A stretch of 64,000 nt of DNA from an uncultured Collinsella sp. (GTDB taxonomy: Bacteria; Actinomycetota; Coriobacteriia; Coriobacteriales; Coriobacteriaceae), in the NCBI GenBank assembly GCA_938005465.1, contig CALLNU010000029.1, positions 1-64,000 of the forward strand, written 5' to 3'. This document shows, piece by piece, positions 57,570-64,000 of this stretch; positions within the stretch are counted from its first letter, which is position 1, and every line of letters begins with the position of its first letter. The notes under the pieces were generated by a model, which was not told the origin of the DNA, did no database searches, and saw only the letters and a program-made list of their open reading frames with translations. The position numbers were made by a program, and so were the translations under genes.

Positions 57570-58268
57570 TTACTCCTCGTCTTCGGCGTCGTCAGATTTT
57601 TTTACGCTAGCACGCTTCTTCTTTTTGGAGAGATCCAGGCCAAAACGTTTAACAAGCATTTCGCAAATCTCGCTCGAACGGGCCTTGAGATAGCTACCCT
57701 TGCCGTTCTCGGCATCGAACTTAAGGCGCAGCGCGAGCTTCTCGGCGACCTCGGCGTCAATCTCGCCCCGGCCAAACTCGTACAGGCAACCGAGCATGTC
57801 GCGATACTCGAGGTCGCCGTGGTAGCACTGGATGGCCTCGTCCAGGATGGGCCAAGCCTCGCGCGAACGCTCGACGCTCGTGGCGCCCCACACGCACAGC
57901 AGGCGGAAGGCGGCATAGCGCAGCGTGGACGAAATCTCATCGAACAGCGCGGTCTCGGCGCCCTCAAAGGCATCGCCCAGCTGCTCGGGGCAGGTGGTGG
58001 CGAGCGCCGCCAGGGCATCGAGAGCCTCCCAGCGGGTCTGAGCCTCGGGGCGGTCGAGCGCCTCGATCAGCGCGGGCACGCAGGGCACGACGCGCTGCGG
58101 ATCGCGCTCGGCAAGCAGGTGCAGCACGCGGGCGGCAAACTGACGGATGCGGCGCGTGGGGCAGCCGAGCTCCTGGACCAGGCGGTCGACGGCGTTCTCG
58201 TTCTCCTCTGCCAGCTGGAGCTGTGCCAGCTCCTCGTCGGTGAGCTGTTCGTCTTTGTTTTCTGCCAT
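57570..58268 (-). CDS. HEAT-repeat-like protein
   Basis: The 232-residue protein is helical and Ala/Leu-rich, with repeated two-helix units (RIRQFAARVLHLLAERDPQR, VPALIEALDRPEAQTRWEAL, LRYAAFRLLCVWG) as in HEAT/PBS-lyase repeats. The C-terminus is basic then acidic (KKKKRASVKKSDDAEDEE). A scaffold role is likely; no enzyme motif is seen. AAGAGG precedes the ATG. It lies between a small membrane protein and isocitrate dehydrogenase. Confidence 0.78.
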   Translation of the reverse strand: MAENKDEQLTDEELAQLQLAEENENAVDRLVQELGCPTRRIRQFAARVLHLLAERDPQRVVPCVPALIEALDRPEAQTRWEALDALAALATTCPEQLGDAFEGAETALFDEISSTLRYAAFRLLCVWGATSVERSREAWPILDEAIQCYHGDLEYRDMLGCLYEFGRGEIDAEVAEKLALRLKFDAENGKGSYLKARSSEICEMLVKRFGLDLSKKKKRASVKKSDDAEDEE

Positions 58269-58283
58269 AGTTACCTCTTTTTA

Positions 58284-58712
58284 CTATTTCTTAGCGTGCT
58301 TGTCAGCACCCTTGCTGTCATCGGTGACCGAGATGAGCTGTCGGTCGGCCGCGCCATTGCGACGCGCACGGCGGCGCTCCTCGGCATCGCCCGCGTCGGC
58401 GGCGGCGCGGTGAGCCTTGTTGACGTTAAAGACCTCGTCGTGTTTGCGCCACGGACCGACGGACTCGCCAAAGCTCATCTTAAGGCCGGCGATAAAGCCG
58501 CCGAGCCAGCCGATCGGCGCAAACTGCACCAGCGGGAACAGCGAGAACACCCAGGTCAGCAGGATGACTGCCGCCGCTCCCGCAAAGTTGGCAATCCAGT
58601 AGTCGCGCTTGGTGATGACGCGCTTTTCGCACGCCCACTGGCCGCACAAAAAGCCGATGTAGATCGCGAAGAGAAAGAGCACCAGCGCAAGCACCACGAA
58701 CGTCCAGCTCAT
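58284..58712 (-). CDS. Small membrane protein, unknown
   Basis: The 142-residue protein starts with a strong hydrophobic segment (FVVLALVLFLFAIYIGFLCG). Two more follow around FAGAAAVILLTWVFSLFPLV and APIGWLGGFIAGL. A charged C-terminal half has RRRARRNGAADRQ and ends in KGADKHAKK. No family is recognised. GGGGAG sets the start at 58712, five bases after the stop of the dehydrogenase gene. Confidence 0.75.
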   Translation of the reverse strand: MSWTFVVLALVLFLFAIYIGFLCGQWACEKRVITKRDYWIANFAGAAAVILLTWVFSLFPLVQFAPIGWLGGFIAGLKMSFGESVGPWRKHDEVFNVNKAHRAAADAGDAEERRRARRNGAADRQLISVTDDSKGADKHAKK

Positions 58713-58717
58713 GGGCG

Positions 58718-59797
58718 CTACTCCCCGTGATGGTGGCCGCAGCAGCACTCGTGGCCATCATCATGGCCGTGGCCGCCGCAGCACTCGTGGTCCTCGCCAT
58801 GGTGGTGGCCGCAACCGCACTCATGGTCGTCGCTGTGCTCGCCGCAACCGCAGCCGTCCTCGTGAGCACCGTGCTCTTCGGGACGATACTGCGACCAGTC
58901 CAGACCGGCGGCGATGGCGTCGGCCTCCTCCTTATAGAGGACCGTGATGGCCTGGGTGCCCAGCTTGGCACCACCGATGGCATCGAGCATGTCGTAGAGC
59001 GTAAAGGCCACGTCGGCGCCGGGCAGCGCAAGCTCGCGATCGTCGGCATAGGCGAGCGCCAAGCGCAGGTCCTTGATGAAGTGCTCGACCATAAAGCCGG
59101 GCTTGTAGTCGCCGTCGAGCGCCTTGGGCGCCAGGCTCTCCATGGCGCCGGACTTGCCGGTACCGCCCAGGATCATCTGGCGGGTCTTCTCCAGATCAAG
59201 GCCGCTCAGCTCGGCAAATGCCATGGCGTCTGCCATGCCGACCATGCAGGCGCCCAGCGACACCTGGTTGGCGAGCTTGGCAGCCTGGCCCTTGCCGGCG
59301 CCGTCGAAGCAGCAGATGTTGGCCGCAAAGGTGGCAAGGATGTCGCGGACCGGCGCGATGTCGTTCTCGGTAGCGCCCACGATAGCCGTGAGCGTACCGG
59401 CGATAGCGCCCGACTCGCCGCCGGTGACGGGGCAGTCAAACGCCATGCGACCAGAAACCTGAGCGGCCTCGGCAATGTCACGGGCAAGCTCGGGCGAGCT
59501 CGTGGTGAGGTCGATCAGGACCGCGCCGGGCTTAGTGCACGCGAGCAGGCCGTCGCCCGCCAGGTAGAGTTCCTCGACCTCGGAGGGATAGCCCACCATG
59601 GTAAAGACGACATCGGCGTTCGCCGCGGCATCGGCCGGCGTATCTGCCCAGACGGCGCCGCGCTCGATAAGCGCCGCCGCCTTGGACTTGGTGCGGTTGT
59701 TGACCGTGACGGGATAGCCGGCGTCCAGAATGTGGCCGGCGATGGGGGCACCCATGATTCCGGTGCCGATGAATGCGACGGAGAGCTTGTTTGCCAT
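58718..59797 (-). CDS. Beta-hydroxyacid dehydrogenase with His/Cys-rich tail
   Basis: Residues 1 to about 300 are a complete 3-hydroxyisobutyrate/tartronate-semialdehyde reductase-type enzyme. It has a Rossmann dinucleotide site (FIGTGIMGAPIAGHILDAGY), the substrate motif DCPVTGGESGAIAGTLT and the catalytic Lys in GQAAKLANQVSLGA. After RPEEHG the last 50 or so residues hold about 14 His and 9 Cys in runs such as HECGCGHHHGEDHECC and HECCCGHHHGE. Such a tail is not part of the family and looks like a metal-binding region. AAGGAAAGG precedes the ATG. The neighbours give no clear substrate. Confidence 0.88.
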   Translation of the reverse strand: MANKLSVAFIGTGIMGAPIAGHILDAGYPVTVNNRTKSKAAALIERGAVWADTPADAAANADVVFTMVGYPSEVEELYLAGDGLLACTKPGAVLIDLTTSSPELARDIAEAAQVSGRMAFDCPVTGGESGAIAGTLTAIVGATENDIAPVRDILATFAANICCFDGAGKGQAAKLANQVSLGACMVGMADAMAFAELSGLDLEKTRQMILGGTGKSGAMESLAPKALDGDYKPGFMVEHFIKDLRLALAYADDRELALPGADVAFTLYDMLDAIGGAKLGTQAITVLYKEEADAIAAGLDWSQYRPEEHGAHEDGCGCGEHSDDHECGCGHHHGEDHECCGGHGHDDGHECCCGHHHGE

Positions 59798-59895
59798 GAA
59801 ACCTTTCCTTTTGGGTTGGGTGTTGTTACCAGGTTGAATACTCGGTGCCAGCGTTTGGGCTGTGAGTCGAGGGCGATTACGGACGCAGCGCTTGC

Positions 59896-60849
59896 CTACT
59901 GACCGCGCACGCGGCGGGCGATACGGTCGGAAAGCGACGCCTTGTCGGCGCGGTTCTTACCCCAAAACGCGCAGCCCACCATGCCGGGGCCCACGTGCGA
60001 GCCGATGGTGGGACCCACGGAGCCGCGAATGATCGTGACGTCGGCGCAACCCTCCTCCTTGCGGATGGCGGCTTCGAGCCAGTCACCATCCTTTTCGGCA
60101 TCGGCCGTCATGATGGCGATGGGCATGGTGCGATCGGGCACGTAGTTCTCGCGGAACGACTTGAGGATGGACTTGAGCGCCTTCTTGCGGCCGCGGTTGA
60201 CGCCGATCAGCGACAGCGAGCCGGCCAGGTCGTAGGAGAGCTCGGGCTTGACGTCGAGCTTTGCCGTGAGCTGCGCCGCCGCGGGAGGAATGCGGCCGCC
60301 GGCAGCCAGTGCGTCGAAGCTCTCGAGCGTAAAGTAGCCGTGCACGTAGGTCTTTGCCTCGTTTGCCCAATCGACCAGCTGCTTGGCGGTCAGTCCCGCC
60401 GAACGCTGGCGCACGGCCTCGAGCGCCAAGAGCGCACCGGTCGCGCAGGGCAGAGCGTTGTCGACCACGTAGAGCTCAAAGTTGGGATACTCGGCGCGCA
60501 CGGCATCTGCCGCCTGGCACGCGGAGTTGTAGCTCGACGACAGCGCCGAGGTAAAGCACAGGTAGACCGTGGGCGTGCCCTCTTTGGCGCACTCGGTAAA
60601 AAACTCGATATAGCGACCGAGCGACACAGCCGAGGTGGACACGCGGGCACCGGCGCGCATGCGGTCGTAGAACTCCTTAGGGCTCATGCTCGACCAGATG
60701 TCGTCTGTGCGCTCCTCGCCATCGATAATGAAAGGGAAACCCAGGATATCGACATCGAGGTTCGCGGCGACCTCGGGGCTAAAGTCGCAGCAGGTATCGA
60801 CGACGATGCGGCAACGGTTCGAATGACCGGCGGATGCGGCCTTGTCCAT
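59896..60849 (-). CDS. DegV family fatty-acid-binding protein
   Basis: The 317-residue protein has the DegV features RIVVDTCCDFSPE at the N-terminus, STSAVSLGRYIEFF, YLCFTSALSSSYNSA and a late VGPTIGSHVGPGMVGCAFWG. DegV proteins bind fatty acids; in Gram-positive bacteria the related FakB delivers them to a fatty-acid kinase. No fakA is next to it. The ATG at 60849 has AAGGAG upstream; a TTG one codon earlier is less likely. Confidence 0.9.
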   Translation of the reverse strand: MDKAASAGHSNRCRIVVDTCCDFSPEVAANLDVDILGFPFIIDGEERTDDIWSSMSPKEFYDRMRAGARVSTSAVSLGRYIEFFTECAKEGTPTVYLCFTSALSSSYNSACQAADAVRAEYPNFELYVVDNALPCATGALLALEAVRQRSAGLTAKQLVDWANEAKTYVHGYFTLESFDALAAGGRIPPAAAQLTAKLDVKPELSYDLAGSLSLIGVNRGRKKALKSILKSFRENYVPDRTMPIAIMTADAEKDGDWLEAAIRKEEGCADVTIIRGSVGPTIGSHVGPGMVGCAFWGKNRADKASLSDRIARRVRGQ

Positions 60850-60866
60850 CAAAGCGACTCCTTACG

Positions 60867-60900
60867 TAAAAAGGCGGCCACCCGCATGGGATGGCCGCCA
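60867..60900 (-). terminator. Terminator of hpf
   Basis: GGCGGCCA pairs with TGGCCGCC, with a T run on the minus strand. Confidence 0.8.
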
Positions 60901-60928
60901 ACCGTTAACTCATGCAAGTTAACGTATT

Positions 60929-61513
60929 TTACTCGTCAAGTGTTTCGATGCGGGGCTTGATGATGCCATATCCACCATTCTTACGGTGATACACCACATT
61001 GATGAGACCGGTCGTCGCGTTCTCGAACACGTAGAAGTCGTGGCCCAGCAAATCGGTCTGCACCAGCGCCTGCTCCTCGGTCATCGGGGTGACATCGATG
61101 ACCTTCTCGCGGACGAGCAGGTCGTCGTCCTCCTCGGGCAGCAGCAGGTCGGCCAGATCCTCAACGCGCTCGACCGGCGCGACATCCGCGGCACTGGCAC
61201 CACCCTGGCGGTTGTCCACGACCTTGGTCTTGAACTTGCGCAGCTGGCGGGTGACCTTATCGGCGGAGAGGTCGATGGCAGCATACATATCTGCGCCGTG
61301 CTCGGCAACGCGAATCACCGAACCGCGGGCACGAGCCGTGACCTCGACGATTGCCGGGTTGGGGTTCGAGGGGTTCTTCTCATAACGAAGCACGACGTCG
61401 ACTGTCATGGGCTCGATGTCGAAAACCTTGAGCGCCTCGCCGATTTTCTCATCCACATGCGCACGCAGAGCATCGGTTACCGTCGTCTTGCGTCCAGAAA
61501 CCTTGATATCCAT
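60929..61513 (-). CDS. hpf: Ribosome hibernation promoting factor, long form
   Basis: The 194-residue protein has an N-terminal ribosome-binding domain (MDIKVSGRKTTVTDALRAHV, then YAAIDLSADKVTRQLRKFK) and a C-terminal dimerisation domain (KVIDVTPMTEEQALVQTDLL, then GHDFYVFENATTGLINVVYH). Long HPF pairs 70S ribosomes into inactive 100S particles in stationary phase. GGAG sets the start at 61513. It stands alone with its own terminator. A GCACTTT/AAAGTGC hairpin lies about 115 bases upstream at 61632-61656. Confidence 0.93.
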   Translation of the reverse strand: MDIKVSGRKTTVTDALRAHVDEKIGEALKVFDIEPMTVDVVLRYEKNPSNPNPAIVEVTARARGSVIRVAEHGADMYAAIDLSADKVTRQLRKFKTKVVDNRQGGASAADVAPVERVEDLADLLLPEEDDDLLVREKVIDVTPMTEEQALVQTDLLGHDFYVFENATTGLINVVYHRKNGGYGIIKPRIETLDE

Positions 61514-61728
61514 ACGTGGCTCCAATCTGCCTCGGGGACTTACTGTACTGGCTATGTACCCATTGCCGTGCATTTAATCACGCGATTTCCCAAAGACCCG
61601 AATAACGACTGCTTGATACCGCATACCGAAGTCTCGCACTTTTCCGTGGCAAAGTGCGCTATAGGAGGGGCCGGCGGCTTTGTATTTGGTCCCGAAAATT
61701 AGCTTTGACCTGCTGGTTTTATTGGGAT

Positions 61729-61763
61729 GAAAAAGCCGGGTTCCCCTATTGGGGAAGCCCGGC
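61729..61763 (-). terminator. Terminator of the substrate-binding lipoprotein gene
   Basis: GCCGGGCTTCCCC pairs with GGGGAACCCGGC on the minus strand and is followed by TTTTTC. GACCTGCTGGTTTTATTGGG just beyond it resembles the core of the long-arm inverted-repeat elements. Confidence 0.85.
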
Positions 61764-61829
61764 AGTGCGTGTTGAAACCGTGAAGAAGTGTCCTTTCCAA
61801 CGTATAGGAGACACCACCCCTAGCAATAA

Positions 61830-62855
61830 CTAGCTATTGAGTTTGTTAATGTCGTCGTCGGTGATGGCGCCTTCCTGGCTGGACGATTTGTCCTCGGAGG
61901 ATGCGGTCTCATTGTTGGAATCGGAGGACTCGCTGCCGGAGGACGTGGTCTCACTGGACTCAGAGTCGCCCGGCTGCACGTTAGCGCCCGAAACCGTCTT
62001 AGTGGTGAGGTCGTAGGGCATCGTGCCATACCAGACGCAGTGGACCGCCTCGAGCGTGCCGTCGGCCGTAATACCGTCGAGGGCATCGCTCACGGCACGG
62101 CATAGTTCGTCATTGGACGAGAGGCCCACAACACCAAGCGTCGAGGGCGCCTCGAGCGCACCGACATAGGAGATCTCGCTCATCAGGCGTGCAAGGTAGC
62201 CGCCGGTCGTGGAGTCGCAGATCACATAGTCGACCTCGCCGGACTCGAGCGCCTCAAAGCACTCGTTGATGTTGGAGTAGGTCTTTTGGTTGGCGGTGAT
62301 GCTTTGCTTGGCGAGCGCCTCCTGCGAGGCCGAGGAGGTCTGAACGCCCAGGGTAGCGGTGTTAAGCGTTTCGGTGGAAACGCTCAGCGACTCGCCGTCA
62401 CTGCTCTTGCCGAATACGGCGGGGGCGTCGTACAGACAGGTGCCAAGTGAGCTGATATCGCCGTCCGTAGACCTGGCGTCGCCAATAAAGATGTCGGCCT
62501 TTTTATCGCTGAGCGCAGAATCGGCCGAGGACGCATCGACAAAGGCGACTTTGAGACCCATGCGGCATGCAAGGGCACGAGCGGCATCGACCGCATAGCC
62601 CGTGAGGTTTCCGTCGGCATCCTGCATGGCTTGCGGGGCATCGGAAGTATCGAGGGCGACCGTCAGGGTTCCCGGCGTGACCAGGGCATCGTCCGATACC
62701 GTGGGGGTAACGGTCTCGCGCTCGATCTGGTCGATCGTGGGCGTCGTGAACGTGGACAGTGGATTGAACGCACATCCACTCAGGCCCAAAACGGCAATGA
62801 CCACCGCGGTCCCAGCACCTAACCGAGCCGCATGCATCAAGCTGCCCCTCACCAT
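61830..62855 (-). CDS. Substrate-binding lipoprotein (amino-acid-binding type)
   Basis: The 341-residue protein has a signal peptide with a lipobox (VVIAVLGLSGC), so it is anchored outside the membrane. A family 3 solute-binding fold follows (LTVALDTSDAPQAMQDADGN, then LTGYAVDAARALACRMGLKV and a late ALESGEVDYVICDS). The last 60 residues are Ser/Glu-rich low complexity. Such proteins bind amino acids for ABC importers or act as sensors; no permease or ATPase is next to it. AGGGTAG lies before the ATG at 62855; the open frame extends further upstream. Confidence 0.82.
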   Translation of the reverse strand: MVRGSLMHAARLGAGTAVVIAVLGLSGCAFNPLSTFTTPTIDQIERETVTPTVSDDALVTPGTLTVALDTSDAPQAMQDADGNLTGYAVDAARALACRMGLKVAFVDASSADSALSDKKADIFIGDARSTDGDISSLGTCLYDAPAVFGKSSDGESLSVSTETLNTATLGVQTSSASQEALAKQSITANQKTYSNINECFEALESGEVDYVICDSTTGGYLARLMSEISYVGALEAPSTLGVVGLSSNDELCRAVSDALDGITADGTLEAVHCVWYGTMPYDLTTKTVSGANVQPGDSESSETTSSGSESSDSNNETASSEDKSSSQEGAITDDDINKLNS

Positions 62856-63335
62856 GTCCACTACCCTGCCTTCTGTGTCGTATACGATCCGTGCCCTGCA
62901 CGGAATATCGGGTTGTTCCCACCAGCTGACCTGGTATTTGACCCCACACTTGCGCACCGGGGCGTTTGCTCAGGGGGCCGCAGCCACCTTCACGACTGGC
63001 CCGCTCGCCCGCGAGGCGGTATTGCCCCAAAGAAAGTAGAACGGACGGTGCGGCTTACATCTAGGACGCGCCATGATCGCGCCGCGCGCACGCGGTCGCT
63101 TACGTGGATCCCTTTGACCGCGTCTGTCTTGGACTAGGATGGGCATTTCGTCCGTCCGCAACCACAGCCTGGCAGGAACGTAGGGCATTATAGCTAAGTT
63201 CAAGCTATAGTTTAAGGTTAGGGACGTTATTCGCATCGCGAGCACAGATTTCGCAGGTCGGGGCGGGCTGCACGCGCTCTGATTGAGCCCGTAGCTCCCC
63301 ATGGAGAGCCCCGACGCGCTCGTCTTGGGGCGCGT
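62856..63335. other. Intergenic region without recognised gene
   Basis: No supported coding frame is seen. The only features are an ATAGCT...AGCTAT dyad near 63189-63208 and GC-rich sequence that probably holds the promoter of the lipoprotein gene. Confidence 0.5.
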
Positions 63336-63550
63336 GGCCAAAAAATAGCAAATATGAGTACTGTTATCAAATTAGTGGCAGGAATTTTTGGCTCTGCAAA
63401 CAGTTTTCACTCTCTATAACGTCAGATTGATGCCAGGGTATTCCACATTTGTTTAATATCTTTCTGATTTACGCCATCTTCTAGTCCCAAAATCCCTGAT
63501 TTTGCTGTTACCGAATTTGTAGCAGTACTCATATTTGCTATATTTTGGCC
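63336..63550. repeat. 215-bp element with 28-bp terminal inverted repeats
   Basis: GGCCAAAAAATAGCAAATAT plus GAGTACTG (63336-63363) is matched at the other end (63523-63550) with one mismatch. Pairing continues inwards more weakly (ATCAAATT with AATTTG). It codes for nothing convincing and is AT-richer than its surroundings, so it looks like a small non-autonomous mobile or palindromic element. Confidence 0.75.
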
Positions 63551-63585
63551 AGAGCATGTATTCAACCCCCTGTTTCAGAGCATTG

Positions 63586-63999
63586 CTAGGCGGGTTTAAG
63601 CCCAAAACACGCCCGCAGCGTGTTAAATAGCGCCTCTTGTTTCTTTCTGCAAGCGTCAACACGGTTGCGATATCGCTTACCCATACGTTGGTGGATGCGC
63701 CATGCGAGCGCTTCCATCGCTTCCATGTCGCAGAGCATTTCGTTGTTGACCGTCGCGACCTCGATTCCCATAGTAATCAAGCCCGTGTTGCGTTTTTCAT
63801 CATGGATACGTCCCCTCCGGGAGGAATGGCCCAGCTCACCGTTGTATTCCAGGTCAAACCGGGCTGCTTCCTGATGGGCATCGCAAACCGCATACGGCAT
63901 CCCCGAGATCGCCTGCGCTCGGTCGTTGAACTCGATCTTGTGGTCGGTCTTAAAGGGACCGCAGGCAAATCCGCCATAGGAAAACGGAAGCGAAAACAT
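63586..63999 (-). CDS. Partial hypothetical protein, possible DUF559-like nuclease
   Basis: At least 137 residues are seen, and the frame probably continues beyond the right edge. The part FDLEYNGELGHSSRRGRIHD followed by EKRNTGLITMGIEVATVNNE resembles the core of DUF559/Vsr-like endonuclease folds, where an Asp, a Glu-Tyr-Asn-Gly segment and a basic stretch form the active site. The match is loose. The C-terminal part is basic (RIHQRMGKRYRNRVDACRKK). The start is not known. Confidence 0.6.
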   Translation of the reverse strand: MFSLPFSYGGFACGPFKTDHKIEFNDRAQAISGMPYAVCDAHQEAARFDLEYNGELGHSSRRGRIHDEKRNTGLITMGIEVATVNNEMLCDMEAMEALAWRIHQRMGKRYRNRVDACRKKQEALFNTLRACFGLKPA

Positions 64000-64000
64000 G

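Noticed and set aside
63453..63662. 69-codon minus-strand ORF
   Set aside because: It runs from the hypothetical gene into the inverted-repeat element and is read in another frame than the better ORF at 63586-63999.

Overview
The window looks like a stretch of a Coriobacteriia chromosome, most probably a gut Collinsella close to C. aerofaciens. This is inferred from the GC-rich codon use, the phosphotransferase (PTS) content, the membrane-bound LuxR-type regulator and the tagatose-6-phosphate genes; no marker gene was compared. Genes are dense and mostly intact. The clear gene remnants are a LuxR fragment at the left end and a nagA 3' end at 44.0 kb.

Layout: 0.1-5.05 kb is a cassette bracketed by 122-bp imperfect direct repeats and holding one minus-strand operon: a membrane regulator with two LuxR-type HTH domains, a one-piece ABC transporter and a small secreted Cys-containing protein. 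5.3-8.3 kb is a BceAB-type ABC module. 8.45-9.44 kb is a Nudix-Vsr fusion. 10.3-17.8 kb has a class II tagatose/fructose-bisphosphate aldolase, a DeoR regulator, a flavodiiron protein and a galR-galK-galT unit. 18.1-19.4 kb is a DUF4143 ATPase between short direct repeats. 19.7-22.9 kb is lacA-lacB-lacX-lacC with two copies of a covarying structured element. 24.5-39.7 kb carries one PTS EIIA of the lactose family and three loci, each with a LacI-type regulator divergent from a fused EIICB and a 6-phospho-beta-galactosidase. 40.2-46.8 kb has a LacR-like regulator, galM, an orphan PTS EIIB with an altered active site, tRNA-Thr, yhcH, a second lacX-lacC pair and a flavodoxin. 46.9-53.6 kb is an N-acetylgalactosamine/galactosamine-type locus (nagA, agaS, GntR regulator, EIID, EIIC, EIIB, YajC-like, EIIA). 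54.3-63 kb is more ordinary: DUF2975/XRE pair, a SurA-N-like membrane protein, isocitrate dehydrogenase, a HEAT protein, a hydroxyacid dehydrogenase with a His/Cys tail, DegV, HPF and a substrate-binding lipoprotein. A partial hypothetical gene closes the window.

Together most of the window is a galactose island. Beta-galactosides enter as 6-phosphates, are cut by GH1 enzymes, and galactose-6-P passes through LacAB, LacC and the aldolase. GalNAc or galactosamine enters through the mannose-family PTS and joins the same route at tagatose-6-P through NagA and AgaS. Free galactose uses GalM, GalK and GalT. No galE is seen here.

The main unexplained structure is non-coding: a covarying multi-stem element in the tagatose operon, arrays of about 55-bp hairpins between convergent genes, long-arm inverted-repeat elements with a common core, a tandem 11-mer with 21-bp period in front of the sugar operons, and four related but different LacI operators.
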